64,000 bases of DNA from Devosia sp. XK-2 (GCF_037113415.1 NZ_CP146608.1:516501-580500); one strand, 5' to 3'. Counted from the first letter of the stretch, positions 44,973-54,522 are shown. Program-made: numbers and translations. Notes: generated by a model not told the origin, from the letters alone.

Positions 44973-45134
44973 ATGGGCAAATCGGAACAAACCGTACTGC
45001 GCGAGCAAAGATTAGCCGCAAAGCTGCGGGAAAACCTCAAGCGTCGGAAAGAGCAGGCAAAGGCGCGCGCCACCGGTGATGCGTCCGAATCGGCTCTGAC
45101 GGCCCCCGAACCGGGCGCGGACAAGAAACCGTAA
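44973..45134 (+). CDS. Small basic conserved protein upstream of murA
   Basis: 53 residues, MGKSEQTVLREQRLAAKLRE onward, very rich in Lys, Arg and Ala, probably one helix with a disordered tail. A protein of this look is regularly found before murA in Rhizobiales-type genomes. ATG 44973 has a weak AAGGG upstream; the frame is open to 44949. Confidence 0.72.
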   Translation: MGKSEQTVLREQRLAAKLRENLKRRKEQAKARATGDASESALTAPEPGADKKP

Positions 45135-45261
45135 ACCATTTTCGGGCGATTCTTATTCGTCACCCTTTTCAAAGTGCGGCTGGTCTGGCTCACGCGGCAA
45201 CGAAGACCTCGCCTACCACCCAACAGGTAGCAGGCCCAAGGGCCTATTCTGAGGACTTCTT

Positions 45262-46554
45262 ATGGATCGTATTCGTTTGGTCGGCGGCAATGAACTGCGG
45301 GGAGAAATCTCCATTTCCGGCGCCAAGAACGCCGCATTGCCACTGATGATTGCCTCGCTGCTCACCGACGAGCCGCTGGTGTTGCACAATGTGCCGCGCC
45401 TGGCCGATGTCAAACAGCTCGAACGCATTCTTGAAAATCACGGCGTCGATATTGCCGTACATGGCCGCCGTCGCGGCGAGGAAGAGGGCGTGGGTCAACG
45501 CATGACCTTTCACGCCGCCGACATTGTCGATACCACCGCGCCCTATGATCTGGTGTCCAAGATGCGCGCCAGCTTCTGGGTCATCGGGCCGCTTCTGGCT
45601 CGCTGCCACGAGGCCCGCGTCTCGCTGCCCGGCGGTTGCGCCATCGGCACACGGCCGGTCGACCTTTTCCTTTATGGCCTCAAGGAACTCGGCGCCGAGA
45701 TCGATATCGATGAAGGTTATGTGGTCGCGCGCGCGCCCAAAGGCGGGTTGATCGGGGCGAAGGTCAGCTTCCCGAAAGTCTCGGTGGGTGCGACTCATAC
45801 GATCCTGATGGCAGCCACTCTGGCGCGCGGCACGACAATTATTGAAAATGCGGCGCAGGAACCCGAAATCACCAATGTTGCCGAATGTCTCGTTGCCATG
45901 GGCGCCAGGATTTCGGGCATCGGCACGCGTACCCTTACGGTCGAGGGCGTGGAAAAGCTTCACGGCGCGACCGTGGAGGTGATCCCCGACCGTATCGAAA
46001 CCGGCACCTTCGCCATGGCAGCCGCCATGACCGGCGGCGATGTATTGCTCAAGGGGGCCCGGGCCGAACACCTGCAGGCCGCCTTGGACATTCTCGCCCA
46101 AACCGGCGCCGAGCTGTCCAATGAGGCCAATGGCATTCGCGTCACGCGAAATGGCAATGGCATATTGCCTGTGGATGTGGAAACCGATCCCTTCCCGGGA
46201 TTCCCAACCGACTTGCAGGCACAGTTCATGGCCCTGATGACCATGAGCAACGGCGTCAGCCAGATCCGCGAGACCATTTTCGAGAACCGCTATATGCACG
46301 TGGCCGAACTGGCCCGGTTCGGCGCCGATATCGCGGTCAATGGTCAGATGGCTACGGTGACCGGTCGACCTCAATTGAAGGGCGCCCAGGTCATGGCCAC
46401 CGATCTGCGCGCTTCGGTGTCGCTCGTTATTGCCGGCCTCGCTGCCAAGGGCGAGACCGTGGTCAACCGCATCTATCACCTCGATCGTGGCTTCGAGCGG
46501 CTGGAAGACAAGCTCTCCCGCTGCGGCGCCGAAATCGAGAGGGTTGCGGGCTAG
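45262..46554 (+). CDS. murA: UDP-N-acetylglucosamine 1-carboxyvinyltransferase
   Basis: First committed step of peptidoglycan precursor synthesis. 430 residues: [31 protein letters not shown], and the catalytic Cys at about residue 126 in [13 protein letters not shown], the residue attacked by fosfomycin. C-terminal [11 protein letters not shown] and HLDRGFERL also fit. Length usual. In related genomes DUF2948 and hisD usually follow; here an efflux operon intervenes. Confidence 0.97.
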   Translation: MDRIRLVGGNELRGEISISGAKNAALPLMIASLLTDEPLVLHNVPRLADVKQLERILENHGVDIAVHGRRRGEEEGVGQRMTFHAADIVDTTAPYDLVSKMRASFWVIGPLLARCHEARVSLPGGCAIGTRPVDLFLYGLKELGAEIDIDEGYVVARAPKGGLIGAKVSFPKVSVGATHTILMAATLARGTTIIENAAQEPEITNVAECLVAMGARISGIGTRTLTVEGVEKLHGATVEVIPDRIETGTFAMAAAMTGGDVLLKGARAEHLQAALDILAQTGAELSNEANGIRVTRNGNGILPVDVETDPFPGFPTDLQAQFMALMTMSNGVSQIRETIFENRYMHVAELARFGADIAVNGQMATVTGRPQLKGAQVMATDLRASVSLVIAGLAAKGETVVNRIYHLDRGFERLEDKLSRCGAEIERVAG

Positions 46555-46606
46555 CACGCGCGCCGAAGGCAAAATCGCTCCGGCTTGCGCGCGTCCCGCA
46601 GGGCAG

Positions 46607-46625
46607 ATCGATCCGGTGGATCGAT
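46607..46625. repeat. ATCGATCC-GGT-GGATCGAT palindrome
   Basis: A perfect 8-base stem with GGT loop, followed by TTGAG. The same core with slightly different arms occurs at 53535-53557, so this is a dispersed repeat. Confidence 0.55.
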
Positions 46626-46700
46626 TTGAGTGCGCAAGGCCACGAGAGCTACGCTCGAGTGGCAGCGGGAATAGGCCGGGTCTCGGTCCAGGTTCCAACA

Positions 46701-46727
46701 AGCCCGGCCCCGGCCGGGCTTTCTTTT
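46701..46727. terminator. Terminator between murA and the convergent efflux operon
   Basis: AGCCCGGC and GCCGGGCT form an 8-base stem with a short CCCG loop, followed by TTCTTTT on the plus strand. Serves murA and possibly both directions. Confidence 0.75.
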
Positions 46728-46731
46728 GCGC

Positions 46732-47868
46732 TTAATCCAGCGTCTGCCGGTAGCGCAACATGGCTATGATGCTGATCACCAGGACGATCGCCCCCAGCGC
46801 CAGCAGCTCAGGCGACACATCCAGCGTATCGGCGCCCTTGAGCATCACCTTGCGGATCAGGCGGATGAAGTGGGTGGCCGGTACGGCTGTTCCTATGGTT
46901 TGCGCCCAGCCGGGCATGCCGGCAAAGGGGAACATGAAACCAGAGAGCAGGATTGAGGGCAGAATGGTGAAAAAGCTCAACTGCATGGCCTGCATCTGAT
47001 TATGCGCCAGCGTCGAAATCAGGAAACCCAGCGCCAGATTGCCCAGGATGAATAGGTTGAAGCCATAGAAGAACGCCAGGAACGTGCCGGTAAACGGAAC
47101 TCCGAACACGGCGAAGGCCGCCAGCATGAACACCGCCGTTTGCACATAGCCCACCAGCACATAGGGCAGGATTTTGCCCAGCATGACCTCGGCGGGGCGC
47201 ACAGGCGTGGAAATCAGCATCTCCATGGTGCCCCGCTCACGCTCTTTGACGATGGCGACCGCGGTGATCATCACCATGGTCATGGAGAGGATGATGGCCA
47301 AAAGCCCCGGCACGATATTGGTCGATGTCCGGCCCTCGGGATTATACTGGCGGTGGATGGCGACCTCGAACGGCGCGGGCGAGCCGGCGGCCGGGGCGAG
47401 CGGTCCGGTCAGGGTTTGGCCTATGGCATTGGCGACTATACCGCTCATCGCAGCCGCCGCGCCGCCCACGGCCGAAGGGTCCGACGCATCGGCCGCCACC
47501 AGCACGGTGGGTCTGAGCCCCCGCACGACGTCACGTGCAAAATTGTCCGGAATGACAACGACGAAATTGGCCTCGCCCCGCCGCAAGGCCTCCTCGCCGG
47601 CGGCCGGGCCGCGCACCTCGCCAATGAAGTCGAAATAGCCCGATGTATGCATGCCGGCCAGCAATGCGCGGGTCAGCGGCCCTTCATCATTGACCTCCAC
47701 CAGCGTCGGTAGATGCCGCGGATCGGCATTGATGGCAAAACCGAACAGCATGAGCTGGATGATCGGCAGGCCGATCATCATGACGAAGGTGACGCGGTCG
47801 CGCCGCATCTGGATGAATTCTTTAAACAGGACCGCCAGAAACCGGCTCAAGGAAAATCCGATGCTCAT
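46732..47868 (-). CDS. ABC-2 type transporter permease (YbhR/YhhJ-like)
   Basis: 378 residues: one N-terminal membrane helix, a large periplasmic domain (about 50-190) and five further helices with MVMITAVAIVKERERGTMEML, the conserved ABC-2 motif. Last gene of a minus-strand operon tetR-hlyD-ATPase-permease; the start overlaps the ATPase stop by four bases. Together these export drugs or lipids. Confidence 0.93.
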   Translation of the reverse strand: MSIGFSLSRFLAVLFKEFIQMRRDRVTFVMMIGLPIIQLMLFGFAINADPRHLPTLVEVNDEGPLTRALLAGMHTSGYFDFIGEVRGPAAGEEALRRGEANFVVVIPDNFARDVVRGLRPTVLVAADASDPSAVGGAAAAMSGIVANAIGQTLTGPLAPAAGSPAPFEVAIHRQYNPEGRTSTNIVPGLLAIILSMTMVMITAVAIVKERERGTMEMLISTPVRPAEVMLGKILPYVLVGYVQTAVFMLAAFAVFGVPFTGTFLAFFYGFNLFILGNLALGFLISTLAHNQMQAMQLSFFTILPSILLSGFMFPFAGMPGWAQTIGTAVPATHFIRLIRKVMLKGADTLDVSPELLALGAIVLVISIIAMLRYRQTLD

Positions 47869-48803
47869 GCCGCATCGCGCGAGAAATTGTCCCGCGACCC
47901 TGCCATGAGGTAGATAAACGCCTCTTCCAGCCCCGCTGGCACTTTGCTCCAGTGTTGCGGCCCCTTTGCCTCGAAGCGACGCACCGTCGCCTCCAGCGCG
48001 GATGCATCGGTGCCTGAGACATGCAGCGCGGACCCGAACCGGGCCACCTGATCAACCCCGTCCTGCCCCTGCAACTCGGTCTCCAACGCGACCAGATGCG
48101 TGCCTTCCGCCCGCCAGGTCGTCAGCCCGACCATGGTGGGAATCTGCGCCGCAGGCCCATCGATCAGTTTCTTGCCATAGGCGATATAGGTGATGAAATC
48201 GCACTGGATGGCCTCGTCCATATAGTGGGTCGAGACCAATACGGTGACGCCTGCCTTGCTCAGCCGCCGGATTTCATCCCAGAAATCGCGCCGCGCCTTG
48301 GGATCGACCCCCGCCGTCGGCTCATCGAGCAGCAGCAGTTTGGGGTCGTGGATCAGGCAGGCGGCCAGGGCCAAGCGCTGCTTCCAGCCGCCTGACAGGG
48401 TGCCGGCCAACTGCTTGGAACGGTCTGCCAATCCGAGCTCGTCCAGGGCCGCGCCGACACGTTTGCGCCGGGCGGCCACCCCATACATGCGCGCCACGAA
48501 ATCGAGATTTTCGCGAATGGTCAGGTCCTCATAAAGGCTGAATTTCTGCGTCATGTAGCCGACTTGGGTTTTGATGCGCGCCGCTTCCCGTCGCACGTCG
48601 AAACCCAGGCATTGGCCGGCCCCTTCGTCCGGCGTCAGCAGCCCGCACAGCATGCGGATCGTCGTCGTCTTGCCCGAGCCGTTGGGCCCTAGAAACCCGT
48701 AGATCGCCCCTTTTGGCACGGCGATATCGAAGTGATCGACCACCGTCTTGTCGCCAAAGCGCTTGGTCAGGCCTCGCACATCGATGACCGCATCCGTGGT
48801 CAT
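47865..48803 (-). CDS. ABC transporter ATP-binding protein of the efflux operon
   Basis: 312 residues. Walker A GPNGSGKTT, signature LSGGWKQRLALA, Walker B LLLLDEPTAGVDPKAR and the switch His in VSTHYMDEA are intact. It is the single-domain half of the YbhF type. It overlaps both the HlyD-like gene and the permease gene by four bases, so the three are translated together. Confidence 0.94.
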   Translation of the reverse strand: MTTDAVIDVRGLTKRFGDKTVVDHFDIAVPKGAIYGFLGPNGSGKTTTIRMLCGLLTPDEGAGQCLGFDVRREAARIKTQVGYMTQKFSLYEDLTIRENLDFVARMYGVAARRKRVGAALDELGLADRSKQLAGTLSGGWKQRLALAACLIHDPKLLLLDEPTAGVDPKARRDFWDEIRRLSKAGVTVLVSTHYMDEAIQCDFITYIAYGKKLIDGPAAQIPTMVGLTTWRAEGTHLVALETELQGQDGVDQVARFGSALHVSGTDASALEATVRRFEAKGPQHWSKVPAGLEEAFIYLMAGSRDNFSRDAA

Positions 48804-49735
48804 GGCAGCACCGTTACCGGTTGACCTGGCCGCAGGTCACTAACATCTGCTAGGCGGGCCTTGACCAGATAAACCAGCCGGCTGCGCTCCTCGCGTGAAT
48901 AGATGATCGGCGGCGTGGTCTGCGGTTCGCTGGCAATATGGACGATGCTGGCCTGCTGCGCGGCACAGCCATCGCAGGTCACGGTGACGGCCTGGCCCAC
49001 GCCAAACGCAGCCCGTTGCCCTTCGGGGATGAAGAACCAGGCCTCGAGCGGCCCGTCGGGCAGAATTGACACCACCGGGCTTCCCACGCCCGCCACCTCG
49101 CCCACGCGATAAAATACCTTATCCACCGTGCCGCCGACGGGCGCGCTTACCTCGCGGTCCTCAAGGTCCTGGCGCGCACGTTCGGCATCGGCTTCCGCTG
49201 CATTGAGATTGGCTTCCGCCGCAACCTGCTGGGCATTGCGCGCCGGCAGTTCGGCAACGGCCAGTTGCGCCCGCAATTGATCGGCCTGCGCCTTGGCGCT
49301 GGCCAGCGCCGTGCGATCCTGCTCCACCCGCACCGCCGGCACGGTGCCGGCCTCGGCCAGCCGTTCGCTGCGCGCCAGGTTGGATTGCGCCTGCGCCAGG
49401 TCGGCCTCCGCCTTGGCCAGCGAGGCCCTGATCACATCCAGTTCCTCGCTTCGGCCGCCGGTTTCCAGATTGGCCAGCGTCGCGCGCGCTGCCGAAACCC
49501 GGGCTTGCGCGGCATTGAACAGGTTTTGCTGCTGGGTCTTGTCGAGCGTGAAAACCACCTCGCCGGGCGCCAGCTTTTGCCCCTCCATGGCCATCACCGC
49601 GTCAATGCGGCCCGCGCTGACCGGCGCCACATAGACATAATCGGCCTCAAGATAGCCATTATAGCCTATGGGGTCCTCCTGATGGGGCAGCAACGAGAGG
49701 ATTGCTGCCATAAGACCCGCGAGAAATTCGTTCAT
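48800..49735 (-). CDS. HlyD-family periplasmic adaptor (YbhG-like)
   Basis: 311 residues: a hydrophobic N-terminal segment (signal anchor), a lipoyl/barrel-sandwich half (YVYVAPVSAGRIDAVMAMEGQKLAPGEVVF), a long alpha-hairpin coiled coil (about 75-190), the second lipoyl half (DREVSAPVGGTVDKVFYRVGEVAG) and a beta-barrel domain. It links the inner-membrane ABC exporter to an outer-membrane channel. Overlaps tetR by four bases. Confidence 0.93.
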   Translation of the reverse strand: MNEFLAGLMAAILSLLPHQEDPIGYNGYLEADYVYVAPVSAGRIDAVMAMEGQKLAPGEVVFTLDKTQQQNLFNAAQARVSAARATLANLETGGRSEELDVIRASLAKAEADLAQAQSNLARSERLAEAGTVPAVRVEQDRTALASAKAQADQLRAQLAVAELPARNAQQVAAEANLNAAEADAERARQDLEDREVSAPVGGTVDKVFYRVGEVAGVGSPVVSILPDGPLEAWFFIPEGQRAAFGVGQAVTVTCDGCAAQQASIVHIASEPQTTPPIIYSREERSRLVYLVKARLADVSDLRPGQPVTVLP

Positions 49736-50373
49736 GGGGCGTCCTCCGCCTTTTGTGCGGATATCCCGTCAAACAGGATATTGAGGTGGTTCTCCATCAG
49801 CCGGTCGAACGACAGCTTGCCTTCAGGCCGAATGCCGAACACTTCGCTGAGCATGAGATGGGCTATGACCGGACCGATAATCGAGCGCACGGTCAATTCA
49901 GGGTCGAGGGGCCGCAAATGGCCCGAGGCAATGCCGCGTTCAACCAGCCCCGTTAGCGTGGGAATAGCCAGGTCCAGCACATCGCGGCGATAGATTTCGG
50001 CGATGGCCGGAATATTCATGCCTTCGCGCAGTATCAGGCGCGGGACCGCCAGCCGTTCCGGATCGCCCAGCAGGCCCACAAGAACCTTGATCAGCATAGT
50101 GATGGGAAGGCGCGGGTCGCCCTGAAAAGCCGCGAGCTGGGGCAGGGCGCCTTCGGCAATGGGTGTCACGGCGCGGCGTACAATCCCCTCCACCAGCGCG
50201 TCCTTGGAGGGAAAATAGAGATAAACCGTCCCCTTCGAGATACCCGCTGCCTTGGCGATATCGTCCATTTTTGTGCGGGCATAGCCCTTTTGCGCAAACA
50301 CGGCGATGGCGGCATCCAGCACCTCGTCCGGTCGCGCATCGGCCCTGCGGCTGAATTTCTTTTCCTGTTTCAT
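49732..50373 (-). CDS. TetR family repressor of the efflux operon
   Basis: 213 residues. The N-terminal helix-turn-helix is clear (ILDAAIAVFAQKGYARTKMDDIAK type, then GISKGTVYLYFPSKDAL). ATG 50373 was chosen; an upstream extension to 50454 would run through the operator. A perfect 20-base palindrome sits 14 bases before the start, so the gene probably represses its own operon. Confidence 0.92.
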   Translation of the reverse strand: MKQEKKFSRRADARPDEVLDAAIAVFAQKGYARTKMDDIAKAAGISKGTVYLYFPSKDALVEGIVRRAVTPIAEGALPQLAAFQGDPRLPITMLIKVLVGLLGDPERLAVPRLILREGMNIPAIAEIYRRDVLDLAIPTLTGLVERGIASGHLRPLDPELTVRSIIGPVIAHLMLSEVFGIRPEGKLSFDRLMENHLNILFDGISAQKAEDAP

Positions 50374-50386
50374 GAGGCTACTATAA

Positions 50387-50406
50387 CTAACTGACCAGTC
50401 AGTTAG
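50387..50406. promoter_or_regulatory. TetR operator candidate
   Basis: CTAACTGACCAGTCAGTTAG is a perfect palindrome (9+2+9) between the tetR start and the divergent DUF2948 gene. AACTGACNNGTCAGTT-like sites are typical of TetR-family repressors of efflux genes. Confidence 0.8.
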
Positions 50407-50517
50407 CAAGTAAAGTCTGCACGATCGGTCACTGCGCATTGCCCGATGCGGCACAAACTTGTAGATCGGTCATGCGGCGACCAGATAGGGTCATCGCCAC
50501 CCAACAGGGCCTTGAAC

Positions 50518-50949
50518 ATGACCGATCTCAAGCTGATTGCGCTTGATACCGAAGACCTCGAAGTTATCTCCGCCCATCTGCAGGATGCCGTTATTCGCGT
50601 CGCCGATATGGGCTTTGCCCGCCGCGACAAGCGTTTTGCCCTGCTGATGAACCGTTTTGACTGGGCGGCCGACAAGCCCCGCGGCAAGGGTGTTCGCAAG
50701 CGCGCCGCTCTGCATTTCAGTGGTGTTACCCACGTCGCCTTTGCCGGTTTCGATCCCACTGCGCCCGAAGGTGTGGTTGAACTGCTAGCCATCACATTCG
50801 CACCAAGCTCAGCCCCGTCCGGCATTGTCGAACTGCGCTTTGCCGGTGGCGGCACGGTTCGCCTCACGGTCGACTATCTCGAGGCCCGCCTTGCCGATCT
50901 TGGCGCCGCCTGGGCCGCCTCGGCCAAACCCAAACACGTCCTCGACTGA
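50518..50949 (+). CDS. DUF2948 family protein
   Basis: 143 residues beginning MTDLKLIALDTEDLEVISAH, a soluble protein of a family restricted to alphaproteobacteria and regularly found before hisD. It holds NRFDW and RKRAALHF as conserved-looking parts. Function unknown. Followed by hisD at 9 bases, so cotranscribed. Confidence 0.88.
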   Translation: MTDLKLIALDTEDLEVISAHLQDAVIRVADMGFARRDKRFALLMNRFDWAADKPRGKGVRKRAALHFSGVTHVAFAGFDPTAPEGVVELLAITFAPSSAPSGIVELRFAGGGTVRLTVDYLEARLADLGAAWAASAKPKHVLD

Positions 50950-50958
50950 AAGCTCCTC

Positions 50959-52251
50959 ATGCCTCTTCGCCTCGACAGCGCACAGTCCGATTTCGAACAG
51001 CGCTTCACCGGCCTGCTCGGTGCCAAGCGCGAATCCAGCAAGGATGTGAACGACACGGTGGCGGCCATCATTGCCGATGTGCGCGAGCGCGGCGATATAG
51101 CCGTGGCCGAACTGACCAATCGGTTCGACAAGGCCAATGTCACGCCACAGACGCTGGCCTTTGCGCCCGGTGAAATTGCCGAAGCGGCGGCTCGCGTGCC
51201 GGACAATGTGCGCGCCGCCCTGCAAACCGCGCATGACCGCATCAAGGCTCACCACGAAAAGCAGAAGCCGCAGGACCATATCTATACCGATGCGCTGGGC
51301 GTCACCCTCGGCTCCCGCTGGACGGCGGTCGATGCCGTGGGCATCTATGTGCCCGGCGGCCTGGCCTCCTATCCCTCCTCGGTGCTGATGAACGCTGTGC
51401 CTGCGCGCGTTGCCGGCGTCGACCGCATCGCCATGGTGGTGCCCACTCCCAATGGCGAGGCCAACCCGGCTATTCTCGCGGCTGCCCAGATCGCCGGCAT
51501 CACCGAAATCTATCGCATTGGCGGCGCCCAGGCCGTTGCCGCATTGGCCTATGGCACCAGGTCCATCGCTCGTGTCGACAAGATCACTGGCCCGGGCAAT
51601 GCCTTTGTCGCCACGGCCAAGCGCCAGGTTTTCGGCCAGGTCGGCATCGACATGATCGCCGGCCCCTCTGAAGTGCTCGTCATTGCTGACCATTCAGCCA
51701 ATCCGGCCTGGGTGGCCGCCGATCTCATTGCCCAGGCCGAGCATGGGGCAGGGGCGCAATCTATCCTCGTGACCACCGATCCGCGATTGGCAGATGCTGT
51801 TACGGCCGAAGTCGATCGTCAGCTCTCGCTGCTGCCCAAGCAGACATTGGCGCGCGAAGGTTGGGACGAGCTTGGTGCGATCATCACCGTGTCCTCGCTC
51901 GACGAGGCCGCGGCCCTGGCCAATCGCATTGCCTCCGAACATGTGGAAATCGCCACCGACGATCCGCAGGCGCTGGTGCCGAAAATCCGGCATGCCGGCG
52001 CAATCTTTCTGGGGCACCACACGCCTGAGGCCATTGGCGACTATGTTGGTGGCTCCAACCACGTCCTGCCCACCGCCCGCTCGGCGCGGTTCGCCTCGGG
52101 CCTGGGCGTGCTCGATTTCATGAAGCGGACTTCGCTGCTCGGCTGTACGCCCTCGTCACTGTCTGCACTGGCCGAACCGGCTGTCACCATAGCCGGCGTG
52201 GAAGACCTCGACGGTCACGGCCGGTCGATTTCGATCCGGCTCAATCGGTGA
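50959..52251 (+). CDS. hisD: Histidinol dehydrogenase
   Basis: Last two oxidations of histidine synthesis, from histidinol to histidine. 430 residues with the family signature region around AQAEHGAGAQS and the C-terminal HTPEAIGDYVGGSNHVLPT, which hold zinc- and substrate-binding residues. Length is normal. Its stop overlaps a GTG that begins the next gene. Confidence 0.97.
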   Translation: MPLRLDSAQSDFEQRFTGLLGAKRESSKDVNDTVAAIIADVRERGDIAVAELTNRFDKANVTPQTLAFAPGEIAEAAARVPDNVRAALQTAHDRIKAHHEKQKPQDHIYTDALGVTLGSRWTAVDAVGIYVPGGLASYPSSVLMNAVPARVAGVDRIAMVVPTPNGEANPAILAAAQIAGITEIYRIGGAQAVAALAYGTRSIARVDKITGPGNAFVATAKRQVFGQVGIDMIAGPSEVLVIADHSANPAWVAADLIAQAEHGAGAQSILVTTDPRLADAVTAEVDRQLSLLPKQTLAREGWDELGAIITVSSLDEAAALANRIASEHVEIATDDPQALVPKIRHAGAIFLGHHTPEAIGDYVGGSNHVLPTARSARFASGLGVLDFMKRTSLLGCTPSSLSALAEPAVTIAGVEDLDGHGRSISIRLNR

Positions 52252-53219
52252 GCATTACAATGGGCAAAGAGCTGGCAGCGACCGACAAGGATAGGCTGGT
52301 CACCGTCACGCTCGACCCCAATACCATCACCTCGATCGACCCTGACGAGGTGCACGAATGGCGCATCGCCATTTATGATCTGCTGGAGGAAAACAGCTTC
52401 AGGCCTGCCCGCGTCAGTGCCGAAGGTCCTTATGCCCTGCATATGTCGATCATCGGCAACTATATCCTGCTCGACGTGCGCAATCCGGAAACCTTCCAGC
52501 CCATCGCCGCGCATTATCTCTCGCTCACCCCGTTCCGGCGGCTGATCCGCGACTATTTCCGCATCCGTGACGCCTATTACGAAGCCATTCGGTCGGCCCA
52601 GCCATTTCAGATCGAAACGGTCGATATGGCCAGGCGCGGCATGCATAATGAGGCCGCCGAGCTTCTGCGCACGCGCCTCACCAACAAGATCATCATCGAT
52701 CTCAATACGGCCCGTCGGCTTTTCACACTCATCTGCGCCGTGCAGCCCTATGCCAGCCGCATCGACGAGGCGACCAGCGAATTGCCCAGCGTGCTTTTTG
52801 TCTGCTCGATGAATTCGGTGCGTTCCCCCATCGCGGCGGCACTGGCGCGGCAGGCCTTTCCCGGCCGCCTTATCGCCCGTTCGGTGGGTGTAAACGGCGG
52901 CAAGGCCGATCAATTCGTGCATGAGGTCATGGAGGAGATCGGCATTGATATGAGCGTGCACACGCCCCATATCCTCGATGAACTGGTCGCCAACCATTTC
53001 GATCTTGTCATTACCCTCTCCGACGACGCCCCCGAGGCGGTCGCCAGGAAGGGTCTCGAAGCCGGCGCCATCGAGCATTGGAAAGTGGATGACCCCTCCC
53101 TGGTTGAGGGCAATCGCGAGCTTGTCCTCAATGCCTATCGGGATCTGCGCGACGGTTTGCGTAAGCGCGTCCGGGCCCGGCTTGAGCCTCTTGTAGCAAG
53201 TGGTTCACAAAACCAATGA
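52248..53219 (+). CDS. Fusion of UPF0262 protein and low-molecular-weight phosphatase
   Basis: 323 residues. Residues about 15-165 match UPF0262 (LLEENSF, SLTPFRRLIRDYFRIRD, ARRGMHNEAAELL, ARRLFTLICAV). From about 180 it is a low-molecular-weight protein tyrosine phosphatase/arsenate-reductase fold: the phosphate loop CSMNSVRS has the Cys-x5-Arg-Ser form, and the late DDPSL gives the general acid Asp. In related genomes these are two adjacent genes; here one unbroken frame joins them with a short linker. GTG 52248 overlaps the hisD stop; ATG 52260 is an alternative. Confidence 0.88.
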   Translation: MSITMGKELAATDKDRLVTVTLDPNTITSIDPDEVHEWRIAIYDLLEENSFRPARVSAEGPYALHMSIIGNYILLDVRNPETFQPIAAHYLSLTPFRRLIRDYFRIRDAYYEAIRSAQPFQIETVDMARRGMHNEAAELLRTRLTNKIIIDLNTARRLFTLICAVQPYASRIDEATSELPSVLFVCSMNSVRSPIAAALARQAFPGRLIARSVGVNGGKADQFVHEVMEEIGIDMSVHTPHILDELVANHFDLVITLSDDAPEAVARKGLEAGAIEHWKVDDPSLVEGNRELVLNAYRDLRDGLRKRVRARLEPLVASGSQNQ

Positions 53220-53293
53220 ATTGAAGTAGGTTCCGCCCGATTTTGCGGCCCCGGCCAGCCACAATGGCGCATGGGGCCTTCTCAGGAGAAAGT

Positions 53294-53512
53294 ATGGCCA
53301 AGGAAGAAGTGCTCGAATTTCCGGGCGTGGTCACCGAATTGCTTCCCAACGCGACCTTCCGCGTGAAGCTTGAAAACGACCATGAAATCATCGCCCACAC
53401 CGCCGGGCGCATGCGCAAGAACCGCATTCGCGTTCTCGCTGGCGACAAGGTGCTGTGCGAAATGACCCCCTACGACCTCACCAAGGGTCGCATCACCTAC
53501 CGCTTCAAGTGA
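53294..53512 (+). CDS. infA: Translation initiation factor IF-1
   Basis: 72 residues, the exact usual size, [20 protein letters not shown] onward, an OB-fold that occupies the ribosomal A site during initiation. The motif [19 protein letters not shown] is typical. AGGAGAAAGT precedes the ATG. Follows the phosphatase fusion by 74 bases. Confidence 0.98.
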   Translation: MAKEEVLEFPGVVTELLPNATFRVKLENDHEIIAHTAGRMRKNRIRVLAGDKVLCEMTPYDLTKGRITYRFK

Positions 53513-53534
53513 GGCGCGACCACCGCAGGTGGGC

Positions 53535-53557
53535 AAAACGATCCGGTGGATCGTTTT
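53535..53557. repeat. AAAACGATCC-GGT-GGATCGTTTT palindrome
   Basis: A perfect 10-base stem with a GGT loop after infA, followed by GAGCAACG. It is the second copy of the element at 46607 and, ending in TTTT, might also act as a terminator of infA. Confidence 0.65.
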
Positions 53558-53615
53558 GAGCAACGAACGCCCTGAGCCATGCGAAGGGCCCAGCCCATCC
53601 AGGAGCACGATGTAA

Positions 53616-54254
53616 ATGGCCGGCCGCCCCGACCTGATTCTGGCTTCGGCCTCACCGCGCCGGCTGGCTCTGCTCAACCAGGTCGGCATTGAGCCCGAAC
53701 ATCTGGTGCCGGCCCATGTCGATGAAACCCCTGAAAAGGGCGAATTGCCGCGCAAGCTGGCCCAGCGCCTGGCGGACTTGAAGGCCCTGACGGCCCGGCA
53801 CAAGGCCAGTGTCGCCGGGTTCGGCGCCAATTCCATCGTGCTGGCCGCCGATACGGTCGTTGCTGTAGGACGCCGCATCCTGCCTAAGGCCGAAACCATG
53901 GAGGAGGCATCCGATTGCCTTCGCCTGCTGTCCGGCCGTGCGCACCGCGTCTATACCGGCGTTACCCTGATCACCCCATCGGGCGCGCGGCGCCACCGCC
54001 TGGTCGAAACGCGCATTCGCTTCAAGCGTCTCTCGTCGCGCGAGATGGAAGCCTATCTTGCCAGCGCCGAATGGCGCGACAAGGCCGGCGGCTATGCCAT
54101 TCAGGGCATAGCCGGTGCTTTTGTCGTAAAGCTCGTGGGCTCCTACTCGGCCGTCGTCGGCCTGCCTTTGCATGAAACCACCCAGCTTCTGGCTGGCGAA
54201 GGTTACCCGGTGCATTTCAACTGGCTCAATCAATCGAGCCTGTCTGGCGTCTGA
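53616..54254 (+). CDS. maf: Maf family nucleotide pyrophosphatase
   Basis: 212 residues. [19 protein letters not shown], the catalytic [13 protein letters not shown] and [16 protein letters not shown] are Maf signatures. Maf proteins hydrolyse modified or canonical nucleoside triphosphates (dTTP, UTP or m5U type). Its stop overlaps the yacG start by one base. Confidence 0.95.
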   Translation: MAGRPDLILASASPRRLALLNQVGIEPEHLVPAHVDETPEKGELPRKLAQRLADLKALTARHKASVAGFGANSIVLAADTVVAVGRRILPKAETMEEASDCLRLLSGRAHRVYTGVTLITPSGARRHRLVETRIRFKRLSSREMEAYLASAEWRDKAGGYAIQGIAGAFVVKLVGSYSAVVGLPLHETTQLLAGEGYPVHFNWLNQSSLSGV

Positions 54255-54430
54255 TGCCGCAAACCACGCAAAAGAAATGCCCCATTTGCGGCAAGCCGGC
54301 GGTGGAAGATCATAAGCCCTTCTGCTCCAAGCGCTGCGCCGATATCGACCTCAATCGCTGGCTCACCGGCAATTACGTCATTCCCGCCAGGGATGACGAG
54401 CCGGTCGATGATGGCGAGGACCAAGACTAG
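54254..54430 (+). CDS. yacG: DNA gyrase inhibitor YacG
   Basis: 58 residues: [20 protein letters not shown] with Cys9 and Cys12, then PFCSKRCADIDLNRW with Cys24 and Cys28 completing the zinc site, and an acidic disordered tail. YacG binds GyrB and blocks DNA binding. ATG 54254 overlaps the maf stop (TGATG). The infA-maf-yacG order is standard in the order. Confidence 0.95.
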   Translation: MPQTTQKKCPICGKPAVEDHKPFCSKRCADIDLNRWLTGNYVIPARDDEPVDDGEDQD

Positions 54431-54437
54431 GCCTATT

Positions 54438-54522
54438 GGCCCTTCACACCCCCCATGGATGGGGAAGGTAACGCAGCTGGGCCCATGGGGCCTTGGCAGA
54501 GCCAGGTAGGGGTGGCGCGCCA
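54438..54522. repeat. GC-rich interspersed repeat
   Basis: ACCCCCCATGGATGGGG and GGGCCCATGGGGCC hairpins followed by GGTAGGGGTGGCGCGCC resemble the intergenic repeat family of this window, though less regular. Confidence 0.45.

Noticed and set aside
45244-46701. Minus-strand frame of 485 residues opposite murA
   Set aside because: Shadow of murA; no recognisable domain.
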